A stretch of DNA of 64,000 bases from Salipaludibacillus daqingensis (GTDB taxonomy: Bacteria > Bacillota > Bacilli > Bacillales > Salisediminibacteriaceae). Numbering within the stretch: position 1 is the first letter of the stretch; every line of letters starts with the position of its first letter. Shown here piece after piece: positions 12,210-19,462 of this stretch. The stretch lies in NCBI RefSeq assembly GCF_029891575.1, contig NZ_JARZHF010000005.1, positions 248,001 to 312,000 of the forward strand, given 5' to 3'. The notes beneath the pieces were generated by a model, which was given only the letters and a program-made list of their open reading frames with translations, ran no database searches and was not told where the DNA came from. A program made the position numbers and the translations under genes.

Positions 12210-13274
12210 TCATTCATCATGTGGAAACGAAATGTCATCTAATGATTCCACTAAATTTATCCACGTTTGACCTGGCAAGAAATCTAATGGTTCTCCGTCT
12301 TTGAAAGGCAGAATAACACCGTCGACGTTTTCCCATTCTGCTTCAATAACGGAACCATCATGTATTAAGTATGCGTTTCCACCCGTCTCTATGTCAATAT
12401 CTCGTCTTCCTTGGTCATCAATGACACGGTGCGTGGTTTCCACAATAAACAAGTTACGAGGAGCAACATGTTCCCCTGTTTCCATGTCATCCACTCTTTC
12501 ACCACCAACTGAGCGAATATAACCACCGACCTCTTCATCATGCTCAAATCGAACATTATTTGTAGAACTACCGTAATTAATATCTACGGTGAATGCCTCT
12601 ATCTCGGATAAAGAGTCGTCCAACTCTTCCATGAATGGTAAAGCAGGAGGTTCTCGATCCTCAACATCAAAACCGATATGTTCTGCTGCTCCCTCTAGAT
12701 CTTCATATGTCGTAAACATATTGTGGGGTGCTGAGCGATCAGTCGATCGACTGAAAAATTGTCCATCATAATTTAACGCACTAATAAAGGCGACTTCTCC
12801 ACGTTCAGCAAGGTCTAAAGCTCCAGGGCTTCCTCCCGCGGACGTATGAATCGCATCATACCCATTGTTCAAAAAAATGAAGTAATCTCTAGCACTTCGG
12901 ACTGGACCAATTCGATCTGGCTGGTGACTATGGTAAAATGCTAGCTGTCTCGTAATTCGTCCTTCGACTAAAACTTCATATACGACATCCGCTTGATATA
13001 GTCCAGTTTGCGGTCTTGCTGCATTAGAGTTTTCGACCATGACACCGAAAGCACGATGATCAACGTCTTCATCTGTTTCCAATCCCGTCAATGGATAAGC
13101 ACCTGCAAATTCAGGCTCAGGTTCTTCTTCCTCTGGCTCTTCTTCTTCCTGTTCCTGTTCTGGTTCATCAACGGTTTCGCTTTCCACCACTTCTTCATTG
13201 TTTCCACTACAGGCAACAAAAACAACGAGGAGAAGTAATAATAACATATAAAAGATTACTTTCGACCACTTCAT
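12210..13274 (-). CDS. yerB: DUF3048 lipoprotein YerB
   Basis: The protein of about 354 residues starts with a hydrophobic signal and a lipobox ending in VFVAC, so it should be a membrane-anchored lipoprotein. A low-complexity acidic linker rich in Glu and Pro follows (residues about 35-60), then the DUF3048 N- and C-terminal domains, with GVMVENSNAARPQTGL and RSARDYF. Function is unknown for the family. Start is the ATG at 13274, 9 bases after AAGGTG; a GTG at 13286 and ATG at 13283 are in frame but too close to that site. The long acidic linker suits a halotolerant or alkaliphilic host, which is only an inference. Confidence 0.9.
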   Translation of the reverse strand: MKWSKVIFYMLLLLLLVVFVACSGNNEEVVESETVDEPEQEQEEEEPEEEEPEPEFAGAYPLTGLETDEDVDHRAFGVMVENSNAARPQTGLYQADVVYEVLVEGRITRQLAFYHSHQPDRIGPVRSARDYFIFLNNGYDAIHTSAGGSPGALDLAERGEVAFISALNYDGQFFSRSTDRSAPHNMFTTYEDLEGAAEHIGFDVEDREPPALPFMEELDDSLSEIEAFTVDINYGSSTNNVRFEHDEEVGGYIRSVGGERVDDMETGEHVAPRNLFIVETTHRVIDDQGRRDIDIETGGNAYLIHDGSVIEAEWENVDGVILPFKDGEPLDFLPGQTWINLVESLDDISFPHDE

Positions 13275-13314
13275 GTAGGACATCACCTTCCAAACCCCTA
13301 TTTACTTTTATAGT

Positions 13315-15063
13315 TTAACGCATTATCGAAGGAAAAAGTACCCTTTTTTTCTTCACATCAAAAATCCCTTTTTGTGTAATTCGAACATAAGGTAAGTGCG
13401 TTGCAGAAAAGAATAACAAGCTATAAATAGGATCACTATAACGATATCCCCTTGCAGATAAAGCCTCTCGAAGGCTTTCCTCTTCCTCTACTAACCCTCC
13501 ATCCATTGATAAGTCTGAGAGTAACCCTGCAATTGGTAAAGATACTTTTGCTACAATATCTTCGTGATCTACAAGGACGATTCCTCCCTTTTGTTCCTTT
13601 AATAGTTTAAAGGCATCTAATAGTCCTTGTTTACTTTTTCCGATCAAAATTATATCTCCTGTGTTAGAAAATGAACTAGCAAATCCATAAATATTCTTGG
13701 CAAATCCTTTGATTAACGTTGAGACTAACCACTTCCCATTTTTATCAACAAGCATCATAAAACATTCATCACTCTTTTCTCCAAGGTCTTCGCAAGTTAA
13801 GTCGCGATCAATTTGATATGGTTTCATAATCACTTCATTAACCATTTCAAGCCCTAATGGCATAGAAAAGTGAAAGTCTTTTCTTGTTAAATCCCAATCT
13901 AATTCCATTGGAGTGAAACCGTATTTTTCCCAGTCGAAACGGATATCAGGGAAACAAGGTTCGTTCTTTCGGCGAACCCACGTCCCTTTAGCAAGAACAT
14001 CCGTAGGGAAAGGATCTTCTTTACTGCTCAAAAAATTGAGATTAGCTAACCGACCGGGAGCGATCATTCCAATGACGTCGTCCATATGAAAATGGGTGGC
14101 CACATTGATCGTACACATATTAACTGCATCAATGAATGGTACTCCCTCGTCTAATGCAAGCTGAATTAAATGCTCCATCATTCCTTTTTTCATGAAGTGG
14201 GGTGGCGATCCATCTGTTGTCATCATTAGTCTATCGTAGTGGTTAAACCCTTGTTCATGTAATTCGCGCAATATATTTGGTAAATCAGGTCGGATCGATG
14301 AGTAACGTAAGGAAGTCGTCATTCCAACATCTAGTCGTTTAAGGACATCTTCTCCACTCATAGCCTCATGATCTCCATCAACTCCCATTAGAGCCATTTG
14401 TGAGAGCGTCTTCTTGCCTGCTCCAGGAAAGTGTCCTTCAATCGGTTTGCGAACATCTTTCGTTTCCAGCATCCAATGGAGCATATGGTCATCGCCTTGT
14501 AGCACTTTAGCCCAGTCAGTCAATTCTCCACCTTGAACGACATAAGGGTGATCAATCCAAGCTTTCAAATTAGAGTCTGCAAACACGTCGTATTCATTTT
14601 TCAGTTCCGTTTGGGCATCGTATCTAGCCCACCAAAGCATCGTTGCAGGTGTCTCTTGTAGGTCATCCAATAAAGTAAGCGCTTTCTTTTTGTACAAATG
14701 AAAAAAGAACGGCATATTGTCGTTTATAAGTGTTGTTGTGCCACGTTCCGATGCATATTTAGCAAGGGTAAGGGGATGATATAACTGAAACGGATGCGCA
14801 TGATGTTCGATATAACCAGGCACGACAAATTCACTCGAAGCATCGACAACTTCCGTATCCATTTGATTTTGAGGCATTTCTTGTCCTACGTAAACAATCC
14901 GGTCATCATAAATCCAGATGTTCCCGGTCACCCAACTTTTACGAAAGCTGTTTAAGTAGGTCGCATTAGCAATGACCATCGTCGGAGCTACCTTGCCTTG
15001 AATAACAGCTTGCTGTTCGCGTATTTGTTTTTTTGTCCAATAATGAGAAAATCCTTTTACCAT
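13315..15063 (-). CDS. yerA: Adenine deaminase family protein YerA
   Basis: An amidohydrolase-superfamily protein of about 582 residues. The first metal motif appears as GYIEHHAHPF (an H-x-H variant), the C-terminal domain is that of adenine deaminases, and TTDGSPPHF gives a further metal-ligand region. True adenine deaminases convert adenine to hypoxanthine; the YerA branch is divergent, and its substrate has not been established to my knowledge. Start ATG at 15063 lies 4 bases after AGGTGAT; a GTG nine bases earlier is less likely. It is first in the yerA-yerB-yerC order. Salvage of purines would fit the neighbouring pur operon, but that is inference. Confidence 0.88.
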   Translation of the reverse strand: MVKGFSHYWTKKQIREQQAVIQGKVAPTMVIANATYLNSFRKSWVTGNIWIYDDRIVYVGQEMPQNQMDTEVVDASSEFVVPGYIEHHAHPFQLYHPLTLAKYASERGTTTLINDNMPFFFHLYKKKALTLLDDLQETPATMLWWARYDAQTELKNEYDVFADSNLKAWIDHPYVVQGGELTDWAKVLQGDDHMLHWMLETKDVRKPIEGHFPGAGKKTLSQMALMGVDGDHEAMSGEDVLKRLDVGMTTSLRYSSIRPDLPNILRELHEQGFNHYDRLMMTTDGSPPHFMKKGMMEHLIQLALDEGVPFIDAVNMCTINVATHFHMDDVIGMIAPGRLANLNFLSSKEDPFPTDVLAKGTWVRRKNEPCFPDIRFDWEKYGFTPMELDWDLTRKDFHFSMPLGLEMVNEVIMKPYQIDRDLTCEDLGEKSDECFMMLVDKNGKWLVSTLIKGFAKNIYGFASSFSNTGDIILIGKSKQGLLDAFKLLKEQKGGIVLVDHEDIVAKVSLPIAGLLSDLSMDGGLVEEEESLREALSARGYRYSDPIYSLLFFSATHLPYVRITQKGIFDVKKKRVLFPSIMR

Positions 15064-15251
15064 TTTTATCACCTATTCGATACTTTCGTTTATATGTTTT
15101 GTTATGTTGACTTTTTCACAAGTTCTTTAAAAAAAAAGGTTTTTTAGCTTTAAATTAGCAAAGAAATCGTTTTCATAATCTTAACATATTTCCCCTTTAC
15201 ATTGCTAAAGATATTGTTACATTTTCTTTAAAAAACAGAAGGAGGTCAACT

Positions 15252-15503
15252 ATGCTTAAGCCAAACATCGGTACTCTCAATGCTTTAATAAGAATTACTG
15301 CTGGATTTACACTATTAGGTTGGGGTACTGCAGCATTAGTAAAACACTCAAGGAGAAATTACCCTTTATTTTCTGTGATGATGGGTGCACTTAAAGTAGC
15401 AGAAGGAATCACTCGTTTTTGCCCTGTCGTTTATCTTTATGAAGAAAGACAAACAGATGACACGTTCGATGAAGATGTATATTCTCCGGTAAATCCATCT
15501 TAA
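15252..15503 (+). CDS. YgaP-type DUF2892 small membrane protein
   Basis: An 83-residue protein with two predicted membrane helices (about residues 10-28 and 37-57) and the DUF2892 pattern N-x-G-x-x-x-A-x-x-R-x-x-x-G followed by a CPVVYLY segment. This domain often occurs alone or fused to rhodaneses; its function is not settled. The ribosome site AGGAGGTC lies 6 bases before ATG 15252. An acidic tail ends the protein. It is followed by a possible second small membrane frame and a terminator, suggesting a short transcript. Confidence 0.85.
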   Translation: MLKPNIGTLNALIRITAGFTLLGWGTAALVKHSRRNYPLFSVMMGALKVAEGITRFCPVVYLYEERQTDDTFDEDVYSPVNPS

Positions 15504-15533
15504 AGGCGAATCAATTGAAAGGAATGATGAGAC

Positions 15534-15689
15534 ATCAATATTTGGGAAGTAGCCACCGATTCCATATTTCTGTTCCTTTTCTTGGTTGGAAGCATTGTTT
15601 TCGGTGTGTACTTTTGGATAAAACTAAATAAGAAACGAAAACTTTCTGAAGATCATGGAACGAGAGATGAAATATTAAAAAAGAAATAA
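15534..15689 (+). CDS. Possible small membrane protein with non-canonical start
   Basis: A frame of about 51 codons reads INIWEVATDS, one hydrophobic helix and a basic tail KLNKKRKLS, ending LKKK-stop just before a terminator. The pattern of short N-terminus, helix and charged tail resembles DUF4083-like small proteins. However, the frame holds no ATG, GTG or TTG before the helix: it would need ATC (15534) or ATT (15540) behind AAAGGAATGATGAG, or a frameshift near ATGATGAG. It may be a true gene with a rare start, a frameshifted gene or chance. Low confidence. Confidence 0.35.
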   Translation: MNIWEVATDSIFLFLFLVGSIVFGVYFWIKLNKKRKLSEDHGTRDEILKKK

Positions 15690-15696
15690 TGCACGT

Positions 15697-15726
15697 AAGG
15701 AATCCGATTATTTCGGATTCCTTTTT
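15697..15726 (+). terminator. Intrinsic terminator
   Basis: Perfect stem AAGGAATCCG / CGGATTCCTT with a 7-base loop, then a T run, on the plus strand after the DUF2892 gene and the small frame. Confidence 0.88.
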
Positions 15727-15970
15727 ACATTAATAGCGAGATAAATGTCTCATTTAACTTCTAATATTTAAGTTTATTACGATAATTTTCTCACTACCAC
15801 GAATTGCCTGAAAAATCCCATTATTCCCACTTTTTGAAAGCGTGTTCATTTTTTGGTCATGTACCTTTATACTAGGGACGAGTATAAAACATGTTGTAAT
15901 GAAAATAGCGGATGTCGAAATCTGAATTTTTCTATTTTTGTTACATCTATTACCGAAAGGGGTTTTCACA

Positions 15971-17494
15971 TTGGGAGAAAAACGTAAGGGGTTATTTCAA
16001 CGATTCCTCGACATGGTTGAATATGTCGGAAACAAACTACCTCATCCTGTTACTCTTTTTGCTATTTTAGCATTATTAGTAATTGGACTATCGGCCGTCG
16101 TGTCCAGCTTAGGAGTCAGCGTGGAACACCCTGGTCAAGAAGGAGAAATGGTTGAAGTAACAAACCTCATGAATGCTGAAGGGATTCAATATATTTTTTC
16201 CAGTATGGTTGATAATTTCATCGGATTCGCTCCATTAGGTGTAGTACTAGCTACTATGCTTGGTATTGGTCTCGCTGAGCGAACAGGTTTAATTAGCGCG
16301 TGTTTGCGCGGGTTTGTTTTATCCGTTCCACAACGGTTAATTACTGGTGGTCTTGTCTTTGCAGGGATCATGTCCAGTGTCGCATCTGACGCCGGATATG
16401 TTGTTTTACCGCCTTTAGGTGCAGTTATCTTCGCCGCAATTGGTCGTCATCCACTTGCCGGTCTCGCTGCTGCTTTTGCAGGTGTATCCGCAGGTTTTAG
16501 TGCCAATTTATTTTTATCTGCAACTGATCCGTTGCTCGGTGAACTAACTATTTCAGCTGCTGCGATTATTGATCCAGCTTATGCTGAAGGCATGAACATT
16601 GCAATGAACTATTACTTTATTATTGTCTCCGTGTTTATATTAACATTTGTTGGTGCTTGGGTAACTGAAAAAATAGTGGAACCACGCCTGGGTGAATATA
16701 AAGGGGAATATCGCGAGGACTTAAAAGGCCTTGAAGCAATTGAGAAAAAAGGATTAATCTGGGCAGGCCTTTCTTTCCTTATCGGAATCATCATTTTCGC
16801 CCTTACCATTGTTCCAGCAAACGGACCGTTAAGAGCCGATGATGGAGGAATTATTCAATCGCCATTTATGGACTCACTCGTTCCAATTATTATGATTTTA
16901 TTCTTCATTCCTGGTCTTTTCTATGGAATGGCAACAAAGAACATTAGAAATGATAAAGACGTCGCCAACCAACTATCAGAAACCATGGCTGCCATGGGAA
17001 TGTTTATCGTATTAGCATTCACGGCTGGTCAATTTGTTTCCTATTTCGCTGAAACAAACATGGGACTTGTCCTAGGTGTATATGGTGCGGAAGCGTTGGA
17101 AGCAGCTAACTTAACTGGTATTCCATTGATCTTAGGATTTATCGTTGTTGCCGGTTTCATCAACCTTTTCATCGGCAGTGCATCTGCGAAGTGGGCAATG
17201 ATGGCGCCAGTATTCGTTCCAATTATGATGCAACTTGGATACTCGCCAGAAATGACGCAAATGGCTTACCGTATTGCCGATTCAACGACAAATATCATTA
17301 CCCCACTTATGACGTATTTTGCAATTATCATCGCCTTTGCACAAAAATACGATAAAAAGATGGGTATTGGAACACTTATTTCTGTAATGTTCCCTTATAC
17401 AATTATCTTTACGATTGCATGGACAATCATGCTTATTATTTGGATGCTTCTTGGTATTGATCTTGGACCAGGTTCACCAATCTTATATGAATAA
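15971..17494 (+). CDS. AbgT family transporter
   Basis: A 507-residue polytopic membrane protein of the AbgT family. Diagnostic segments include GNKLPHPVTLF near the N-terminus, GIGLAERTGLI, ATDPLLGELT in the first half and FINLFIGSASAKWAMMAPVFVP and DSTTNIITPLM in the second half. Characterised relatives import p-aminobenzoyl-glutamate or export sulfonamides using ion gradients; the substrate here is unknown. Start is TTG 15971, 8 bases after AAAGGGG; the open frame extends 11 codons upstream without a ribosome site. A terminator follows directly, so it looks monocistronic. Confidence 0.88.
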   Translation: MGEKRKGLFQRFLDMVEYVGNKLPHPVTLFAILALLVIGLSAVVSSLGVSVEHPGQEGEMVEVTNLMNAEGIQYIFSSMVDNFIGFAPLGVVLATMLGIGLAERTGLISACLRGFVLSVPQRLITGGLVFAGIMSSVASDAGYVVLPPLGAVIFAAIGRHPLAGLAAAFAGVSAGFSANLFLSATDPLLGELTISAAAIIDPAYAEGMNIAMNYYFIIVSVFILTFVGAWVTEKIVEPRLGEYKGEYREDLKGLEAIEKKGLIWAGLSFLIGIIIFALTIVPANGPLRADDGGIIQSPFMDSLVPIIMILFFIPGLFYGMATKNIRNDKDVANQLSETMAAMGMFIVLAFTAGQFVSYFAETNMGLVLGVYGAEALEAANLTGIPLILGFIVVAGFINLFIGSASAKWAMMAPVFVPIMMQLGYSPEMTQMAYRIADSTTNIITPLMTYFAIIIAFAQKYDKKMGIGTLISVMFPYTIIFTIAWTIMLIIWMLLGIDLGPGSPILYE

Positions 17495-17500
17495 AAGAGA

Positions 17501-17536
17501 GGTATTGGCCGTTAGCGCGGTCAATACCTTTTTTAT
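17501..17536 (+). terminator. Intrinsic terminator after the AbgT gene
   Basis: Stem GGTATTGgCC / GGtCAATACC with a short loop and a following run of T residues on the plus strand. Confidence 0.9.
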
Positions 17537-17583
17537 AGATTCACAGATCGGCCGGGGGCGATGGCGATAATTGTCGTTTTTTG

Positions 17584-17668
17584 TTATAATGCACTTCCTC
17601 CGACTTATAATGCACTTCTGCGATTTTATAATGCACTTCCAACAACTTATAATGCACTTCCGCTGTTT
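17584..17668. repeat. Tandem repeat array B1, 21-bp period
   Basis: Four copies of TTATAATGCACTTC begin every 21 bases (TATAAT at 17585, 17606, 17627, 17648), each followed by 7 variable bases. A G-rich stretch and GCGATAATTGTCG lie just before the array. The same core recurs in array B2 near 37240. It lies in the gap between the AbgT terminator and the CGCGG gene. Confidence 0.92.
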
Positions 17669-17786
17669 TCCCACCCCTCCTGCATGTAAAAAACTAATCT
17701 GAATGATCTACATCACTGACAGTAACAATCCTCCAAATTAAAATAAAAGTAAATCTTCCTTACGAAAGGTGAAAGGTGATGTCTAT

Positions 17787-18044
17787 ATGGAAACAAAAGA
17801 TTGGTCAGCAAGCTTAGAACACGGAGAGTACGCAGAAGATCGAGACTTAGTGATTCGCCATGCAATAGAAGCGATTGATGAAACAGCAGACGGGTGCTAC
17901 GTCAATCTTGTCACTCCTGATGTTTTCGGAAACCCAGACGACTATTTATCTTTATTAATCCGTGAAAAATACGGTGACACGATTACAACGAAATTTATCG
18001 ACCAATGTGGTTGCGGCGGCTATGTTTTAAGAGTTTTTAAATAA
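17787..18044 (+). CDS. CGCGG family putative radical-SAM-modified RiPP precursor
   Basis: An 85-residue protein with the family pattern: DWSASLEHGEYAEDRDLV near the N-terminus, CYVNLVTP and NPDDYL in the middle, and the C-terminal QCGCGGYVLRV that names the family. Known members occur in haloarchaea and some Firmicutes and are annotated as predicted RiPP targets of a partner radical SAM enzyme. No radical SAM gene is present in this window. ATG 17787 sits 8 bases after AAAGGTG; a GTG at 17769 is in frame but its ribosome site is too close. A bidirectional terminator follows. Family recognition is fairly sure; modification is inference. Confidence 0.75.
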   Translation: METKDWSASLEHGEYAEDRDLVIRHAIEAIDETADGCYVNLVTPDVFGNPDDYLSLLIREKYGDTITTKFIDQCGCGGYVLRVFK

Positions 18045-18090
18045 GCTTATGCAGTGCCACAGTGCCACTTCCAGATCTTAAAAATACACA

Positions 18091-18130
18091 AAAAAGACGT
18101 AAAAGTTGTCATCCAATTTTTACGTCTTTT
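18091..18130. terminator. Bidirectional terminator
   Basis: A 13-bp inverted repeat, AAAAGACGTAAAA with TTTTACGTCTTTT, separated by 13 bases, flanked by A and T runs. It serves the convergent CGCGG gene (plus) and the zinc-ribbon gene (minus). Confidence 0.88.
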
Positions 18131-18152
18131 AAATAATGATTGTATACACGAC

Positions 18153-18356
18153 TTATCTAGATAAGTAAGTTTTACATTGCGGACATAATGATTTTTGATA
18201 ATCATTTGGAATCACAAAATGACAGTTTTCGCATTTTCTTTGAGAATTAAGATTGACATCAACTGTTTCCATTTTTCGATTATTAACAAAAAATAGAATG
18301 ATCATTACCAGCACCAATACAGCTAATCCAAGTACGATTGCAACTGTCGCTGACAT
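18153..18356 (-). CDS. Small membrane protein with zinc-ribbon tail
   Basis: A 67-residue product with one N-terminal membrane helix (about residues 4-25) and a cytoplasmic tail with two CxxC pairs, CENC and CPQC, forming a probable zinc ribbon. The ribosome site GGAGATG is 5 bases before ATG 18356. I do not recognise a named family; helix plus zinc ribbon proteins of this size are common in Bacillaceae and uncharacterised. It converges on the CGCGG gene across a shared terminator. No function is proposed. Confidence 0.7.
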   Translation of the reverse strand: MSATVAIVLGLAVLVLVMIILFFVNNRKMETVDVNLNSQRKCENCHFVIPNDYQKSLCPQCKTYLSR

Positions 18357-18606
18357 AAAATCATCTCCAATCTCCCCTTTTATTTAGAAAATAAACGATG
18401 GAGAAAGAACGCCGCCACTTAACGAAAATTCAAAGTATTTTTTATGACTAAATAGGTGTCAATCATTTATCAGTCATAAAAGTCTTCATTTAATTCTATA
18501 CCCTCTCTTTGACGAATTAACTCACACGTCATCATAAAAATCTAAATAATTTAGAATGATCATAGATTCGAATCCTTTTTTCCTCGTTCTATTTTTCCGA
18601 AAAAAA

Positions 18607-19452
18607 CTACAATGCTTCTTTCCCATGAATCGGGTGAACTCCTTTTACAAGCTCTGAGAAGACGTCATAAAGTATATTTCTAAATTCTTCTAATTTAACA
18701 CGTTGTAAATCATCCGGTTCCACTGTTAATAATGGTGTCTCAGGTAAATAGAGCATTCGATTGATTTCCAGCTGAATCCAAGGCGTATCACCAATATTTC
18801 CGTGATACCGAGTGACATGCCCACCTTTAAATGGGTCATTTAATGTCACAAAATCCCTATCATTAACGGCATACTTTTGAAATTTAGTTTCTAACAATTC
18901 TTTAAACCGAATCACCATTTCAACTGGTGCTGTTAATGGTTCAGCATCCATTTCAGCCATTTTCGTGCCACGATTGCTTATACAAAATAACGGTCGATGT
19001 TGCCATTCCTCCCCATTCCCACTAGGACCATAATCAAGCATAGAATGACAATCAATCGCAAGTTTTACATTAGGATTTTTTGCCCCTTCGATTAACTTTT
19101 GGTGATAAGGCATATAATGTTTTTCAATGACGATCTTCCGCTCCAATTCATTGAGGCCTGAAGGAGAGTCCCAAACATTCCCCCCGTCCACCGTCAATGT
19201 TTTCACAATTCCATCTGGATTTTCAGGTGGTAAATCGGTTAATGAACGGTTCATATCTATCACAATCCGCGCCACATCCATCTGATGAAATTCCTCCACG
19301 AGGTCTTCAAAGGCAAACAATTCTTTTGTCCACGTATCCCCATCAAGCAAAATATCCATTTCATTAAGCAAACACGTTGTCTGAATCTCATCAGGAATGT
19401 CCTGTCCACCGTGCGGAACAGAAATAAGAATAGGAAGTTTTTCTTTCAACAT
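18607..19452 (-). CDS. N-formylglutamate amidohydrolase family protein
   Basis: A 281-residue protein of the N-formylglutamate amidohydrolase family (HutG-like). Visible motifs are ISVPHGG near the N-terminus, DMNRSLTDLP, and the probable metal motif AIDCHSM, with a conserved LEINRMLY near the end. Relatives deformylate N-formylglutamate or hydrolyse other N-acyl amino acids. Start ATG 19452 lies 5 bases after GAGGTGG; an ATG at 19473 overlaps the upstream gene but has no site. It is third in a minus-strand operon with gamma-glutamyltransferase and an ATP-grasp fusion, not with histidine-degradation genes, so its substrate is probably a modified glutamyl or peptide compound (inference). Confidence 0.85.
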   Translation of the reverse strand: MLKEKLPILISVPHGGQDIPDEIQTTCLLNEMDILLDGDTWTKELFAFEDLVEEFHQMDVARIVIDMNRSLTDLPPENPDGIVKTLTVDGGNVWDSPSGLNELERKIVIEKHYMPYHQKLIEGAKNPNVKLAIDCHSMLDYGPSGNGEEWQHRPLFCISNRGTKMAEMDAEPLTAPVEMVIRFKELLETKFQKYAVNDRDFVTLNDPFKGGHVTRYHGNIGDTPWIQLEINRMLYLPETPLLTVEPDDLQRVKLEEFRNILYDVFSELVKGVHPIHGKEAL

Positions 19453-19462
19453 TTTCTCCACC

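Noticed and set aside
13008..13318. Plus-strand frames opposite yerB
   Set aside because: They are antisense shadows of the acidic low-complexity linker and signal region.
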